NCBI RefSeq assembly: GCF_000497205.1
Contig: NZ_AYJW01000022.1
Location: forward strand, 1-56,103
Origin: Saccharopolyspora rectivirgula DSM 43747
Lineage (GTDB): Bacteria > Actinomycetota > Actinomycetes > Mycobacteriales > Pseudonocardiaceae
Direction of reading: 5' to 3'
Length of the DNA stretch: 56,103 nt
In this document: piece after piece, positions 10,192-19,824 of the stretch
Layout: each line of letters starts with the position of its first letter
How positions within the stretch are numbered: position 1 is the first letter of the stretch
The notes under the pieces: model-generated
Told to the model about the DNA's origin: nothing
The model's input: only the letters and a program-made list of their open reading frames with translations
Databases searched by the model: none
Translations under genes and position numbers: made by a program

Positions 10192-10707
10192 GTGCTCCCC
10201 GCGCACGCGGGGATGATCCCCGATTGCTGTGTCGGTACCTGACGGAGATGTAGTGCTCCCCGCGCACGCGGGGATGATCCGTTCGTTCCACGGGCGTGCG
10301 TCTCCCAAGTGTGTGCTCCCCGCGCACGCGGGGATGATCCGTGGTGTCGGTTCGGAGAGCGCCTGCCGGTGCTGTGCTCCCCGCGCACGCGGGGATGATC
10401 CGGCTGTCGAGCCCATTGCCTCCGCCCGCACCGAGTGCTCCCCGCGCACGCGGGGATGATCCAGAGCTGGGGTGTGACGGCTACGTCCGGGCCATGTGCT
10501 CCCCGCGCACGCGGGGATGATCCCCACATTCGCCCGGCCCGCCCCGTACAGGAGGCGTGCTCCCCGCGTATGCGGGGATGATCCGGTTTTCAGCCACGGC
10601 ACGTGGTTGCGGTACTGGTGCTCCCCGCGTATGCGGGGATGATCCGTTGTGCGACAAGGGAAGAAGGCGGCTGTTGCCGTGCTCCTCGTGCACGCAGGGG
10701 ATGGGCC
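10192..10707 (+). CRISPR. Type I-E CRISPR array 2
   Basis: Repeats begin at 10192, 10253, 10313, 10374, 10435, 10496, 10557, 10618 and, degenerate, 10679. Spacers are 33 nt except one of 32 nt (10281-10312). The first six repeats share the core CGCGCACGCGGGGATGATCC. The two leader-distal intact repeats (10557, 10618) have TAT in place of CAC, like array 1, but keep GGGGATGATCC. The final repeat is decayed, which fixes the direction as rightward from the leader. The array converges on ureD, ending about 16 nt from its stop. Confidence 0.98.
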
Positions 10708-10723
10708 AGCACCACCACGTCGT

Positions 10724-11485
10724 TCACCATTGCTGGCTTTGGAGTTCCTCGGCGTTCGGGTGGTGGGCGATGGCTTCGGCGAGTCGTCGTTCGGCGGTGG
10801 GCGCGTCGGCGGCCAGCGCGCTGGCCATCGCTCCGCCCTTGGCGAGGGGCACGAGCGACCACCACTGCCCGCTCGACGACTCGACCGGATCGTCGTCCCA
10901 CACCACGGTTTCGGTGGCGATCACCCGCACCCCAGCGAGACGCTCGACGCTCGTCTGCGGCCCGCCGATGTCCAACCGCTGCCGCAGCAGCGGTGCACCC
11001 TCCCGCGAGAACCGGGTCGTGCTCACCACCGACCCCGGCTGCTCGCCGTGCCGGCCGAGCACCAGCGTCTCCCGGCAGCGCGCCCGGGCGTCCGACGACA
11101 GTTCGACGAGCAGATCCGCCCGGTGATCAGCACGCGAACTGACCACCGCGGGCTGCGGCAAGTACTCCACCACGCCCCCGTCCGACACCTCGATGGTCAC
11201 AGTGGACGTGCTGCGACCGGGGTGCTGGCCGGGGAGCACGATGCTCGCGGCGGTGCCGAGCAGTCGGAGCCGCGCCCCGGCACCCACGTGCACCCGCAGG
11301 TCGACCCGGTCCCCGCCGAGCGGTGAGAGCGCCGAGCTCACCAGGTGCACGATCGCGGTCCCGTCCGGGCTCGGCACCGCGCCGCGCCGCGGCACCAGCG
11401 TCAACGGCGGCTGCGACCGGAGCTCGCGCACCACGGTCCGCCCGCCGGAGCCCCGTTCGACGCGCAGCAGCGCGGTCGCCCTCAT
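10724..11485 (-). CDS. ureD: Urease accessory protein UreD
   Basis: About 253 aa. UreD is the scaffold that with UreF and UreG delivers nickel to apo-urease. Family-like segments include [23 protein letters not shown] (part), [18 protein letters not shown] and [20 protein letters not shown]. The ATG at 11485 overlaps the ureG stop by 4 nt. It is the last gene of the leftward operon, converging with CRISPR array 2. The product is somewhat shorter than the ~270 aa common elsewhere but the fold signature looks complete. Confidence 0.92.
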   Translation of the reverse strand: MRATALLRVERGSGGRTVVRELRSQPPLTLVPRRGAVPSPDGTAIVHLVSSALSPLGGDRVDLRVHVGAGARLRLLGTAASIVLPGQHPGRSTSTVTIEVSDGGVVEYLPQPAVVSSRADHRADLLVELSSDARARCRETLVLGRHGEQPGSVVSTTRFSREGAPLLRQRLDIGGPQTSVERLAGVRVIATETVVWDDDPVESSSGQWWSLVPLAKGGAMASALAADAPTAERRLAEAIAHHPNAEELQSQQW

Positions 11486-12192
11486 CTGTTGCTCGCGTGG
11501 GCCTTGAGCTGTTCGCGCACCCACGAGGTCACCTCGGGCGCGTTCGGGGTGCGGGTGAGCGACTGGGTGATCACCGGCAGATCGCCGCGCATCCGGTGCG
11601 CGTCGGAGATCATGACCTCCATGTTCGCGCCGACCTGCTCGGCCAGGTCCACCTTGTTGATCACCAGCAGGTCGGCGGTGGTGACGCCCGGCCCGCCCTT
11701 GCGGGGCACCTTGTCCCCGCCGGCCACGTCGACGACGAAGATCTGCTTGTCGGCCAAGCCCCTGCTGAACAGGGCGGTCAGGTTGTCGCCGCCGCTTTCC
11801 ACGATGATCAGCTCCAGTCCCGGGTGGCGTTCGGTGAGCCGTTCCACGGCGTCGAGGTTGGCGGTGATGTCGTCGCGGATCGCGGTGTGCGGGCAGGCGC
11901 CGGTTTGCACCGCTTCGATCCGGTCGGGCTCGAGGACCCCGTTGTTGCGCAGGAAGTCCGCGTCTTCGGTGGTGTAGATGTCGTTGGTCACCACGGCCAA
12001 GTTGATCTCCTGCCCGAGGGCGCGGCACAGGGCGGCGGTCGTCGCGGTTTTGCCGCTGCCGACCGGTCCGCCGATGCCGAGCCGGAACGGGCGGTCCTGG
12101 CGCGGGCTCGCCGGGTGCGGGTCCGGTTCGGCGGCGGTGGGGTCGAAGTTGACGGGGTGGTGGTGGCCGTGGCCGTGTTCTTCAGGACGCAA
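11482..12192 (-). CDS. ureG: Urease accessory GTPase UreG with His-rich N-terminus
   Basis: About 236 aa SIMIBI-class GTPase that powers nickel insertion. P-loop [14 protein letters not shown] is followed by [17 protein letters not shown] and the metal motif [12 protein letters not shown] (conserved Cys-Pro-His). The N-terminus is histidine-rich (EEHGHGHHH), a plausible nickel-binding tail and notable because no ureE is present in the operon. TTG start at 12192 overlaps the end of ureF by 11 nt. Confidence 0.97.
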   Translation of the reverse strand: MRPEEHGHGHHHPVNFDPTAAEPDPHPASPRQDRPFRLGIGGPVGSGKTATTAALCRALGQEINLAVVTNDIYTTEDADFLRNNGVLEPDRIEAVQTGACPHTAIRDDITANLDAVERLTERHPGLELIIVESGGDNLTALFSRGLADKQIFVVDVAGGDKVPRKGGPGVTTADLLVINKVDLAEQVGANMEVMISDAHRMRGDLPVITQSLTRTPNAPEVTSWVREQLKAHASNR

Positions 12193-12874
12193 AGAGACGC
12201 ACCTCTTTCCGGTGGTGGTGGGCGTGTGCTTCGGCGAGCAGGTCGAGCGCGGGTGAGCCGGGGGCGGACAGGTCGGCCGGTGCTGCTCCCGCGGTGGCGG
12301 CGGCCTGGTCGGCGATCCGGTCCAGTTCCTCGGCCAGCCCGGTGACCGCGGCGTTGACGTCGAACGGGTTCAGCCCGAGCAGCCGCACCGCGGCGGACGA
12401 GGACCCGCTGACGGCCAGGTAGCCGGCGGCCAGGGCGGCTTCTCGCGGCCCGGCACCGCCCACGGCGGCCAGCGCGCCGAGCGCGATCGGGTGGTGCGGC
12501 CGCGGGGTCGCGGCCACCAACTCGTCGAGCAGCGGGGAGGGCCAGGCGGTCCTGCCGGCGCGCAGCAGGCCTTGGCCTTGGGCGCGGGAGGCTTCCCGCT
12601 GGGCGGGGGAGGGGGTGCGGGCGTCGAGTTCGACGTCCAACTCCCGCCAGTGTCCGCTGTGGACTCCGCGGGTGGTGGCGTGCGCTGCTGCGGCGGCGAA
12701 CACCGCTTGCAGGGCGCCCGCGGTGCGCAACCGCCCGCGCAGGAATGCGCGCAGTTCGGCGACGGCGCTGATCAGGCCGCGCGACGCGGCTTCCTCGACA
12801 CCTCCGGAGTGCACGTGCCCGCCGCCGGGGAACCGGGCGTCGGCCAGCGCCAGCACGGCGAGACCAGCGCGCAC
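12182..12874 (-). CDS. ureF: Urease accessory protein UreF
   Basis: About 230 aa all-helical protein that couples UreG GTPase activity to nickel delivery. Typical N-terminal [20 protein letters not shown] prefer the GTG at 12874, spaced about 7 nt from AGGGAGG; an in-frame GTG at 12883 abuts that Shine-Dalgarno and adds only three residues. It overlaps ureG downstream and follows ureC by about 24 nt. Confidence 0.93.
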   Translation of the reverse strand: MRAGLAVLALADARFPGGGHVHSGGVEEAASRGLISAVAELRAFLRGRLRTAGALQAVFAAAAAHATTRGVHSGHWRELDVELDARTPSPAQREASRAQGQGLLRAGRTAWPSPLLDELVAATPRPHHPIALGALAAVGGAGPREAALAAGYLAVSGSSSAAVRLLGLNPFDVNAAVTGLAEELDRIADQAAATAGAAPADLSAPGSPALDLLAEAHAHHHRKEVRLFAS

Positions 12875-12898
12875 GGGCTTCACCTCCCTTCCCGCGGC

Positions 12899-14623
12899 TC
12901 AGAACAGCGAATAGCGCTGCGCCATCGGCACTTCCGACACCGGGGCGGGTTCGACCAGCTCCCCGTCGATGCGCACGGCGAAGCTGTCGGGGTCGACTTC
13001 GATGTCCGGGGTGGCCGAGTTGTGCAGCATGTGCTCCTTGGTGACCCCGCGGGTGTCGGTGATGGCCTCCAGGCGGGAGGTGAGCTCGAGCCGCTCGGGC
13101 AGGCCGTCGTCCAGGGCGGCTTGGGCCACGAAGAACGCGCTGCTGGTGGCGGCGGCGCGCGGCTGGGCTCCCCACATCGGGCGGGCGCAGTAGGGCTGGG
13201 GGGTGGGGATCGACGCGTTGGCGTCGCCCATCTGCGCCCAGGCCGCGAACCCGCCTTTGAGCACCAGGTGCGGGCGCACGCCGAAGAACTGCGGTTCCCA
13301 CAGCACCAGGTCGGCGAGTTTGCCGACTTCGACGGAGCCGACGAGGTGGTCGATGCCGTGGGCGATGGCCGGGTTGATCGTGTACTTGGCGACGTAGCGC
13401 TGGGCGCGGTGGTTGTCGGCGGGGCCGTCGCCGGGCAGCGGGCCGCGGCGGTGCTTCATCGCGTGCGCGGTCTGCCAGGTGCGGATGACGACTTCGCCGA
13501 TGCGGCCCATGGCTTGGGCGTCCGAGCTGATCATCGAGATCGCGCCCATGTCGTGCAGGACGTCTTCGGCGGCGATCGTGGTGGGGCGGATGCGGCTTTC
13601 GGCGAACGCGAGGTCTTCGGGCACCGCCGGGTTGAGGTGGTGGCACACCACGAGCATGTCGAGGTGCTCGTCGATGGTGTTCGCGGTGTGCGGGCGCGTC
13701 GGGTTGGTCGACGACGGCAGCACGTTGGGCTCGCCGGTGACGCGGATGATGTCCGGGGCGTGCCCGCCGCCGGCGCCTTCGGCGTGGTAGGCGTTGATCG
13801 AGCGCCCGTTGATCGCGGCGAGGGTGGATTCCAGGAAGCCGCTTTCGTTGAGCGTGTCGGTGTGGATGGCGACCTGCACCCCGAACTCTTCGGCGCAGCG
13901 CAGCGCGGTGTCGATGGCCGCGGGGGTGCAGCCCCAGTCCTCGTGCAGCTTCAAGCCGCCGGCGCCGGCGCGGATCTGCTCCGCGAGCGCTTCGCCGCGC
14001 GCGGTGTTTCCCTTGCCGAGCAGCAGCACGTTGACCGGCAGCAGGTCGAAGGCCTCCAGCATGCGGGCGATGTTCCAGGCGCCCGGGGTGACGGTGGTGG
14101 CTTTGCTGCCTTCGGCCGGGCCGGTGCCGCCGCCGATGAGCGTGGTCAGCCCGGAGGCCAGCGCGGTGGAGACCTGTTGGGGGCAGATGAAGTGCACGTG
14201 GCAGTCGATGCCGCCGGCGGTGAGGATCTTGCCGTTGCCGGCGATGATCTCGGTGGAGGGCCCGATCACCAGGTCGGGGTCGACGTGGGGGTCCACGTCC
14301 GGGTTGCCGGCTTTGCCGATGCCGGTGATCCGGCCGTCGCGGATGCCGATGTCGGCTTTGACGACGCCCCAGTGGTCCAGGACCACCGCGCCGGTGATGA
14401 CCACGTCCGGGGCGCCTTCGGCGCGGGTGGCCACCGACTGGCCCATGGATTCGCGCACGACCTTGCCGCCGCCGAAGACGACTTCGTCGCCGGAGCCGCC
14501 GGGGCCTCGGCTGCGGTCTTCGGTGACTTCGACGAACAGGTCGGTGTCGGCGAGCCGGATGCGGTCGCCGGTGGTCGGCCCGAACAGTTCGACGTATTGG
14601 CTGCGGTCCATCGAGGTGCTCAC
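12899..14623 (-). CDS. ureC: Urease alpha (catalytic) subunit
   Basis: About 574 aa. Hydrolyses urea to ammonia and carbamate at a di-nickel centre. The N-terminus [20 protein letters not shown] is diagnostic. The nickel-bridging lysine (carbamylated in the family) is in LKLHEDWG; nickel-binding histidines lie in DCHVHFICP; the flap motif is [10 protein letters not shown]. Length matches the ~570 aa family norm. GTG start overlaps the ureB stop (GTGA). Confidence 0.98.
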   Translation of the reverse strand: MSTSMDRSQYVELFGPTTGDRIRLADTDLFVEVTEDRSRGPGGSGDEVVFGGGKVVRESMGQSVATRAEGAPDVVITGAVVLDHWGVVKADIGIRDGRITGIGKAGNPDVDPHVDPDLVIGPSTEIIAGNGKILTAGGIDCHVHFICPQQVSTALASGLTTLIGGGTGPAEGSKATTVTPGAWNIARMLEAFDLLPVNVLLLGKGNTARGEALAEQIRAGAGGLKLHEDWGCTPAAIDTALRCAEEFGVQVAIHTDTLNESGFLESTLAAINGRSINAYHAEGAGGGHAPDIIRVTGEPNVLPSSTNPTRPHTANTIDEHLDMLVVCHHLNPAVPEDLAFAESRIRPTTIAAEDVLHDMGAISMISSDAQAMGRIGEVVIRTWQTAHAMKHRRGPLPGDGPADNHRAQRYVAKYTINPAIAHGIDHLVGSVEVGKLADLVLWEPQFFGVRPHLVLKGGFAAWAQMGDANASIPTPQPYCARPMWGAQPRAAATSSAFFVAQAALDDGLPERLELTSRLEAITDTRGVTKEHMLHNSATPDIEVDPDSFAVRIDGELVEPAPVSEVPMAQRYSLF

Positions 14624-14985
14624 CGGTTGCCCTCGCCCCTTTCGCCGTAGTGGGGGTCTTGCGGGTGGTGGTCGCGCTGGTCGAGCTCACCGGCGTGTTC
14701 CGGGCGCAGCCCGGGGATGCGGCGTCGACCACCGACGGGCACCAGGTCGACTTCCCGTTCCACGCCCGGTTCGAAGCGCACCGCGGTGCCTGCCGGGACG
14801 TCGAGCCGGTGCCCCCAGGCGGCGGCCCGGTCGAAGTCCAGCGCGGGGTTCACCGCGGCGAAGTGGTAGTGGGAGCCGACCTGCACGGCGCGGTCGGCGC
14901 GGTTGACGACGGTGATTCGGACGCGTTTCCGCCCCGGGTTGAGCGGGACCGGTTCTTCGGCGGGGATGATTTCTCCCGGACGCAT
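14620..14985 (-). CDS. ureB: Urease beta subunit
   Basis: About 121 aa. Core signature [20 protein letters not shown], then [18 protein letters not shown]. The ATG at 14985 is preceded by AGGGAG at good spacing. An in-frame GTG at 15099, overlapping the ureA stop, would add a 38-residue Arg-rich extension without family character and is less likely. Structural partner of UreA and UreC. Confidence 0.95.
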   Translation of the reverse strand: MRPGEIIPAEEPVPLNPGRKRVRITVVNRADRAVQVGSHYHFAAVNPALDFDRAAAWGHRLDVPAGTAVRFEPGVEREVDLVPVGGRRRIPGLRPEHAGELDQRDHHPQDPHYGERGEGNR

Positions 14986-15095
14986 GGCAGCTCCCTGGTG
15001 ACCGGTGCCGGCCGCTGCGCTCCCGCGATGTCGCGTGGGACCCAGTGGCCCGCGGTTTTCCTCGGCGAGGCGGAACACCGCCGCGCAGCGCGGTT

Positions 15096-15398
<303 letters not shown>

Positions 15399-15566
15399 GC
15401 GACTTCTCTAGCACGGGTTCGGCGGGGCGCGACCGGAGAATTCCGGGGTTTTACGCGGGGAAACCGAAGCGTCACAACTGCTTTCCCGGAATTTTCCAAG
15501 GGCGGCGCGGCTGCACGGCGGGGTTCCGCGGCGGCCGCCGGGAGGTGGTGCCGCCGCGGTCGGGGG

Positions 15567-16172
15567 TCACGCCGGGCGCAGCAGGGCCACCAGGAAGTCC
15601 GAGTCGTCGGTGAACGGGCGCAGGTCCCAAGTGGACAACAGCAGGTCGGGTTCGAACCCGGCGTTCCTGGCGTCGGCCAGGAATTCGTCGAACTCGTAGC
15701 CGCGGCCGGCGCCGAACCCGATCGCGGCCCGCCCCTGCTCGGCCAGGTGGTTGCGCAGCCGGCGCAGCACTTCGCCGCGGGTGCTGGGGGCGAGGAACGG
15801 CATCACGTTGCCGGCGCAGACGACCGCGTCGAACGGTTCGGTGATGCCCAGCGCGGGCAGGTCGAGTTCGGCCAGGTCGCCCACGATCCAGCGGGGCCCG
15901 GGGTGGTCTTGTTCGGCGGCTTCGACCAGCACCGGGTCGACGTCGACCCCGACCACGTGGTGCCCGGCTTCCGCGAGGGCGCCACCGACCCGGCCGGGGC
16001 CGCAGCCGGCGTCCAGGATGCGGGCGTGGCGCGGCACCATGGCGTCCACCAGGCGGGCTTCCCCGGCGAGGTCTTCTCCGGCGCGGGCCATGGCGCGGAA
16101 CCGCTCGACGTACCAGGTGGAGTGCCCGGGGTTGGCGGCGACCTTCTGCATCCAGCGACTCTGTTCGGCCAT
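15567..16172 (-). CDS. Class I SAM-dependent methyltransferase
   Basis: About 201 aa. SAM-binding motif I is ARILDAGCGPGRVG (around residues 48-61), followed by HVVGVDVDPVLVEAA and the post-motif DAVVCAGNVMPFLAPSTRGE. Substrate unknown. It lies 38 nt downstream of, and in the same direction as, the TetR gene, so the two may share a transcript. Possibly a small-molecule modifier linked to the adjacent exporter; that link is inference. Confidence 0.85.
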   Translation of the reverse strand: MAEQSRWMQKVAANPGHSTWYVERFRAMARAGEDLAGEARLVDAMVPRHARILDAGCGPGRVGGALAEAGHHVVGVDVDPVLVEAAEQDHPGPRWIVGDLAELDLPALGITEPFDAVVCAGNVMPFLAPSTRGEVLRRLRNHLAEQGRAAIGFGAGRGYEFDEFLADARNAGFEPDLLLSTWDLRPFTDDSDFLVALLRPA

Positions 16173-16210
16173 GCCCGCATTCTCCCCGAAGAGGGGCGGG
16201 GCACCCCGGG

Positions 16211-16918
16211 TCAAGCGTCCGGCTGCTGGGGCGGGCTGAGCTCGGTGAGCCTGTCCACCAGGGACGGCAGGGTGCGCATCATCTCGTCGCGCACGGCGCC
16301 TTCGGGGTCGTCGGTGCCGGAGAGGATGGCGTTCACCATCGCGGATTCGAACTGGTTGAGCAGCATCCGCGTCAGGTGGGCGGAGTCGACCACGAACCGC
16401 AGCCCCACCGATGCCATGGCGGTGTCGATGAGTTCGGCCAGCTGGTTCTGGAAGGTTCGGATGGTTTCCAGGAACTTCGGGGCGACTTGCGGGTTGCGCA
16501 TCGCCAGCAGCCGGAACTCGATGTTGAGCAGGCACCACTGCCGTTCCTGCGGTTGGAAGGACAGGATGTCGGCGATCACTTCCTCGATCAGTTCGGGGCC
16601 GGGTTTGCTGGTGGGGCGCCCGAGGGTGGCCACGATCTCGTCGAACCGCTTTCGCAGCATGGCCAGTCGCAGCCGGTTCTCCCGCTCGGCCAGGGCGAGG
16701 AACAGCTCTTCCTTGCTGGCGAAGTTGGAGTAGAACGCTCCCCGGGTGAAGCCGGCGTCGTCGGTGATCGCCTCGATGGACGTGCCGTTGATGCCGTGCT
16801 GGCAGAACTGCCGGTAGGCGGCGTTCATCAGCCGCTCCCGGGTTTTGGCTCGGCGGGCGGTTTCCCGCGTGCCGCTGCCGGTCGCGCTGTCGGCGGCCGA
16901 CCTGGTCCTGCTGATCAC
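16211..16918 (-). CDS. TetR-family regulator of the MMPL/YhgE exporter
   Basis: About 235 aa. N-terminal HTH: ARRAKTRERLMNAAYRQFCQ, then TSIEAITDDAGFTRGAFYSN and FASKEELF. The C-terminal ligand domain is helical and unassigned. GTG start at 16918, eight bases after AGGAGGT. Divergently transcribed from the MMPL gene with strong dyads between them (16992-17036), the usual layout for a repressor of a neighbouring exporter and of itself. Confidence 0.92.
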   Translation of the reverse strand: MISRTRSAADSATGSGTRETARRAKTRERLMNAAYRQFCQHGINGTSIEAITDDAGFTRGAFYSNFASKEELFLALAERENRLRLAMLRKRFDEIVATLGRPTSKPGPELIEEVIADILSFQPQERQWCLLNIEFRLLAMRNPQVAPKFLETIRTFQNQLAELIDTAMASVGLRFVVDSAHLTRMLLNQFESAMVNAILSGTDDPEGAVRDEMMRTLPSLVDRLTELSPPQQPDA

Positions 16919-16991
16919 TCGAAGTTACCTCCTGTGGCGGCATTGTCCGGGTTCTGTGACCGTGCGCACCCGCCGGGAACAACATGAATTT

Positions 16992-17050
16992 TATTCGATA
17001 CGATCCTGTATCGAATACACCAACGTATCCGATACGACTTCGTATTCTCC
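16992..17050. promoter_or_regulatory. Multiple operator dyads between TetR and MMPL
   Basis: A perfect 10-bp inverted repeat TATTCGATAC / GTATCGAATA (16992-17001, 17008-17017; 6-nt spacer) is followed by CGTATC-C-GATACG (17024-17036), which itself overlaps ATACGA-C-TTCGTAT. All share the half-site GTATCG/CGATAC. The local DNA is A/T-rich and lies in the divergent promoter region, so this is very likely the TetR operator, possibly with cooperative sites. Confidence 0.8.
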
Positions 17051-17097
17051 CGTACAGCACACATCGGCATCGTCGGTGTCGGCGACAGGAGTTAGGC

Positions 17098-19806
17098 GTG
17101 TCCTCCTTCCTCTACTCACTGGGCCAGCGAGCCTTCGCCGCCCGCGGAAGAGTCCTGGCGATCTGGCTGCTCGTGCTCGCCGTCGCCGGAGGCGCAGCGG
17201 GTCTGCTCAACAAAGGACTGGACAACACCGTCACCATTCCGGGCACCGAATCCCAGGAAGCGCTGGACCGGTTGGCGGTCACGTTCCCGCAAACCAGCGG
17301 CGCCTCGGCGCAGATCGTCGCCGTCGCACCCGACGGCGTGCGCGACCCGGAAGTGCGCGCCGCGGTGGACCGCGCCGTGGACCAGCTGGAAGCCGTGGAC
17401 GACGTCGTCTCGGTCGTCTCGCCCTACGACGAAGACTTCGGCGGGGCGATCAGCGAAGACGGCAAAGCCGGCATCATCACGGTCCAGCTCGACGGGGACA
17501 TCACCTCCATCGGTGAGCCCACCAAGGAGCGCATCAGCGACATCGCCGGCGAACTCCAGCAGAACCTGCCGGAAGGCGCCCGCGCCTCCCACGGCGGTCA
17601 GCTGTTCGCGCAGGAATTCCCCGGCGTGAGCATCATCGAAGCGCTCGGCCTGGTGGTCGCGATCGTGGTGCTGACGATCACCCTCGGCTCGTTCGTGGCC
17701 GCCGGCATGCCGCTGCTCAACGCGCTGCTCGGCGTCGGCGTCTCCATCGCGCTGATCTTCCTGGCCACCGTGCTCGGCCCGGTCACCGCCACCACACCGC
17801 TGCTGGCCCTGATGCTCGGCCTCGCGGTGGGCATCGACTACGCGCTGTTCATCGTCGCCCGCCACCAGCAAGAACTGGCCAACGGGGCGTCCCCGCAGGA
17901 AGCGGCCGCGCGGGCGACGGCCACCGCCGGGTCCGCGGTCATCTTCGCCGGCCTCACCGTGATGATCGCGCTCGTCGGGCTGGGCGTGGCCGGCATCCCG
18001 TTCCTCACCACCATGGGCGTGGCCGCGGCGGTCGGCGTCGGCATCGCCGTGCTGGTGTCGGTGACCCTCATGCCCGCGCTGCTGGGCTTCGCCCGCAACC
18101 GCATCCGGCCGCGGCAGGCCAAGCGCAGCGCGAAGCGCCCGCTCGGCGAGCGGTTCTTCGGCGGCTGGGTGCGGGCCGCGATCCGCTTCCCGGTGGTGAC
18201 CGTGCTGGTCGTGGTGGCCGCGCTCGGGCTGATCTCGGCCCCGGCCGCCGGGCTGCGGCTCGCCCTGCCCGACTCCGGCGCCCTCCCCGAGGACGACCCG
18301 GCCCGCATCACCTACGACCTGATCGAAGAGCACTTCCCGGAAGGCTTCAACGGGCCGCTGATCGTCACCGGCAACATCGTCACCAGCACCGACCCGCTGA
18401 AGCTGATGGACGATCTCAAGACCGAGATCGAACAGCTGCCCGGGGTCGCCGACGTGCCGCTGGCCACCCCGAACCCCACCGCCGACACCGGGATCATCCA
18501 GGTCGTCCCGGAAGGCGCCCCGGACTCGGAGCAGACCAAGCAGCTCGTCGACGACATCCGAGCGCTGCGCGGGCACTTCGAGGAGACCTACGGGGTGACC
18601 ATCTCCGTCACCGGCTTCACCGCCGTCGGCATCGACGTGTCGGACAAGCTGGGTGCGGCGCTGCTGCCGTTCGCGGTGGTCGTGGTCGGGCTGTCGCTGG
18701 TCCTGCTGGCGATGGTCTTCCGCTCCGTCGCCGTCCCGATCAAGGCGGCGCTCGGCTACCTGCTCAGCATCGGGACCTCGCTGGGCGTCGTCACCCTGGT
18801 GTTCCAGGACGGCTGGCTGGCCGACCTGTTCGGCGTCACCCACACCGGCCCGGTGATCAGCTTCATGCCCATCGTGCTGATGGGCGTGCTGTTCGGCCTG
18901 GCCATGGACTACGAGGTCTTCCTGGTCTCCCGGATGCGCGAGGAGTACGTGCACACCGGGGACGCCCGCGGCTCGATCGTCCACGGGTTCACCGCCTCGG
19001 CCAAGGTGGTCACCGCCGCCGCGGTGATCATGTTCGCGGTGTTCATCGCGTTCGTGCCGACCGGCGACGCGAACATCAAACCCATCGCGCTCGGGTTGGC
19101 CGTCGGCGTGTTCGTCGACGCCTTCATCGTGCGCATGGTCCTGGTGCCGGCCGTGCTCACGCTGCTGGGCAAGCACGCCTGGTGGATGCCGCGGTGGCTG
19201 GACCGGATCCTGCCGTCGTTCGACGTGGAAGGCGAGAACCTGCGGGACGAACTGGAACTGGCCGACTGGCCGCAGTCCGCCGCTGACGTCTCCGTCGCCT
19301 GCGAAGGACTGGCGCTGTCCGATCCGGACACCGGGGCACCGGTCTACCGCGGCATCACCTTCCAACTGCCGCGGCGGGGGCGGTACGCGGTGCGCGGTCA
19401 GGACGAGGCCGCGGTCAGCGCCCTGCTGCTGACCTTGTCGGGCCGGTTGAAGCCGGACACCGGAAAGCTGAAGGTCCTCGGCCACGTGGTGCCCACGCGC
19501 GCCTCGGCGGTGCGCTCCCGCGTCGCCTACGTCGACGTCGGCGCGGGCGGAGTGGACTCGGTGCGGCGCGCGCTCGCCGAGGAACCCGAGATGCTCGTGC
19601 TCGACCGCACCGACCGGGTCGCCGACCCCGCGGCGCGCGACGAGATCCGCACCCTCCTCGCCGGTGCCGAACCGGTCGTGCTCGCCGGCACCACCGGGCT
19701 GGCCGATGTGAACGACCTGCTGCCGGCCGTTCGGAAGACCGTTGTCGTCACCGCGGACGACAACACGCCACCCCTGCCCCACGCCCTCTCCGGCGCGACT
19801 CGCTAG
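17098..19806 (+). CDS. MMPL/RND-type exporter fused to a degenerate ABC-ATPase-like domain
   Basis: About 902 aa. Residues 1-~720 form a typical MMPL exporter: two soluble domains and two blocks of hydrophobic helices, with LMLGLAVGIDYALFIVARH (block 1) and LFGLAMDYEVFLVSRMREEY (block 2). The proton-relay Asp-Tyr pairs are present. The last ~180 residues look like an ABC nucleotide-binding domain that has lost catalysis: EGLALSDPDTGAPVYRGITF, RGQDEAAVSALLLTLSG where Walker A should be (no GKS/T), GRLKPDTGKLKVLGH, and ALAEEPEMLVLDRTDRVADP at the Walker B/D-loop position. No LSGG signature is seen. GTG at 17098 follows CAGGAG. Upstream of the YhgE/Pip gene in one operon. Confidence 0.9.
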   Translation: MSSFLYSLGQRAFAARGRVLAIWLLVLAVAGGAAGLLNKGLDNTVTIPGTESQEALDRLAVTFPQTSGASAQIVAVAPDGVRDPEVRAAVDRAVDQLEAVDDVVSVVSPYDEDFGGAISEDGKAGIITVQLDGDITSIGEPTKERISDIAGELQQNLPEGARASHGGQLFAQEFPGVSIIEALGLVVAIVVLTITLGSFVAAGMPLLNALLGVGVSIALIFLATVLGPVTATTPLLALMLGLAVGIDYALFIVARHQQELANGASPQEAAARATATAGSAVIFAGLTVMIALVGLGVAGIPFLTTMGVAAAVGVGIAVLVSVTLMPALLGFARNRIRPRQAKRSAKRPLGERFFGGWVRAAIRFPVVTVLVVVAALGLISAPAAGLRLALPDSGALPEDDPARITYDLIEEHFPEGFNGPLIVTGNIVTSTDPLKLMDDLKTEIEQLPGVADVPLATPNPTADTGIIQVVPEGAPDSEQTKQLVDDIRALRGHFEETYGVTISVTGFTAVGIDVSDKLGAALLPFAVVVVGLSLVLLAMVFRSVAVPIKAALGYLLSIGTSLGVVTLVFQDGWLADLFGVTHTGPVISFMPIVLMGVLFGLAMDYEVFLVSRMREEYVHTGDARGSIVHGFTASAKVVTAAAVIMFAVFIAFVPTGDANIKPIALGLAVGVFVDAFIVRMVLVPAVLTLLGKHAWWMPRWLDRILPSFDVEGENLRDELELADWPQSAADVSVACEGLALSDPDTGAPVYRGITFQLPRRGRYAVRGQDEAAVSALLLTLSGRLKPDTGKLKVLGHVVPTRASAVRSRVAYVDVGAGGVDSVRRALAEEPEMLVLDRTDRVADPAARDEIRTLLAGAEPVVLAGTTGLADVNDLLPAVRKTVVVTADDNTPPLPHALSGATR

Positions 19807-19824
19807 GAAGCGGAGGTAATCGCT

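Noticed and set aside
12491-14650. A 719-codon plus-strand open frame opposite ureF-ureC
   Set aside because: Antisense shadow of high-GC coding sequence. The minus frame carries unmistakable UreC and UreF motifs; the plus frame is Gly/Val/Arg-rich without family likeness.
17116-19782. An 888-codon minus-strand open frame opposite the MMPL gene
   Set aside because: Its composition (His/Gly/Asp/Arg/Gln-rich) is typical of antisense to GC-rich DNA; the plus strand encodes a clear MMPL protein.
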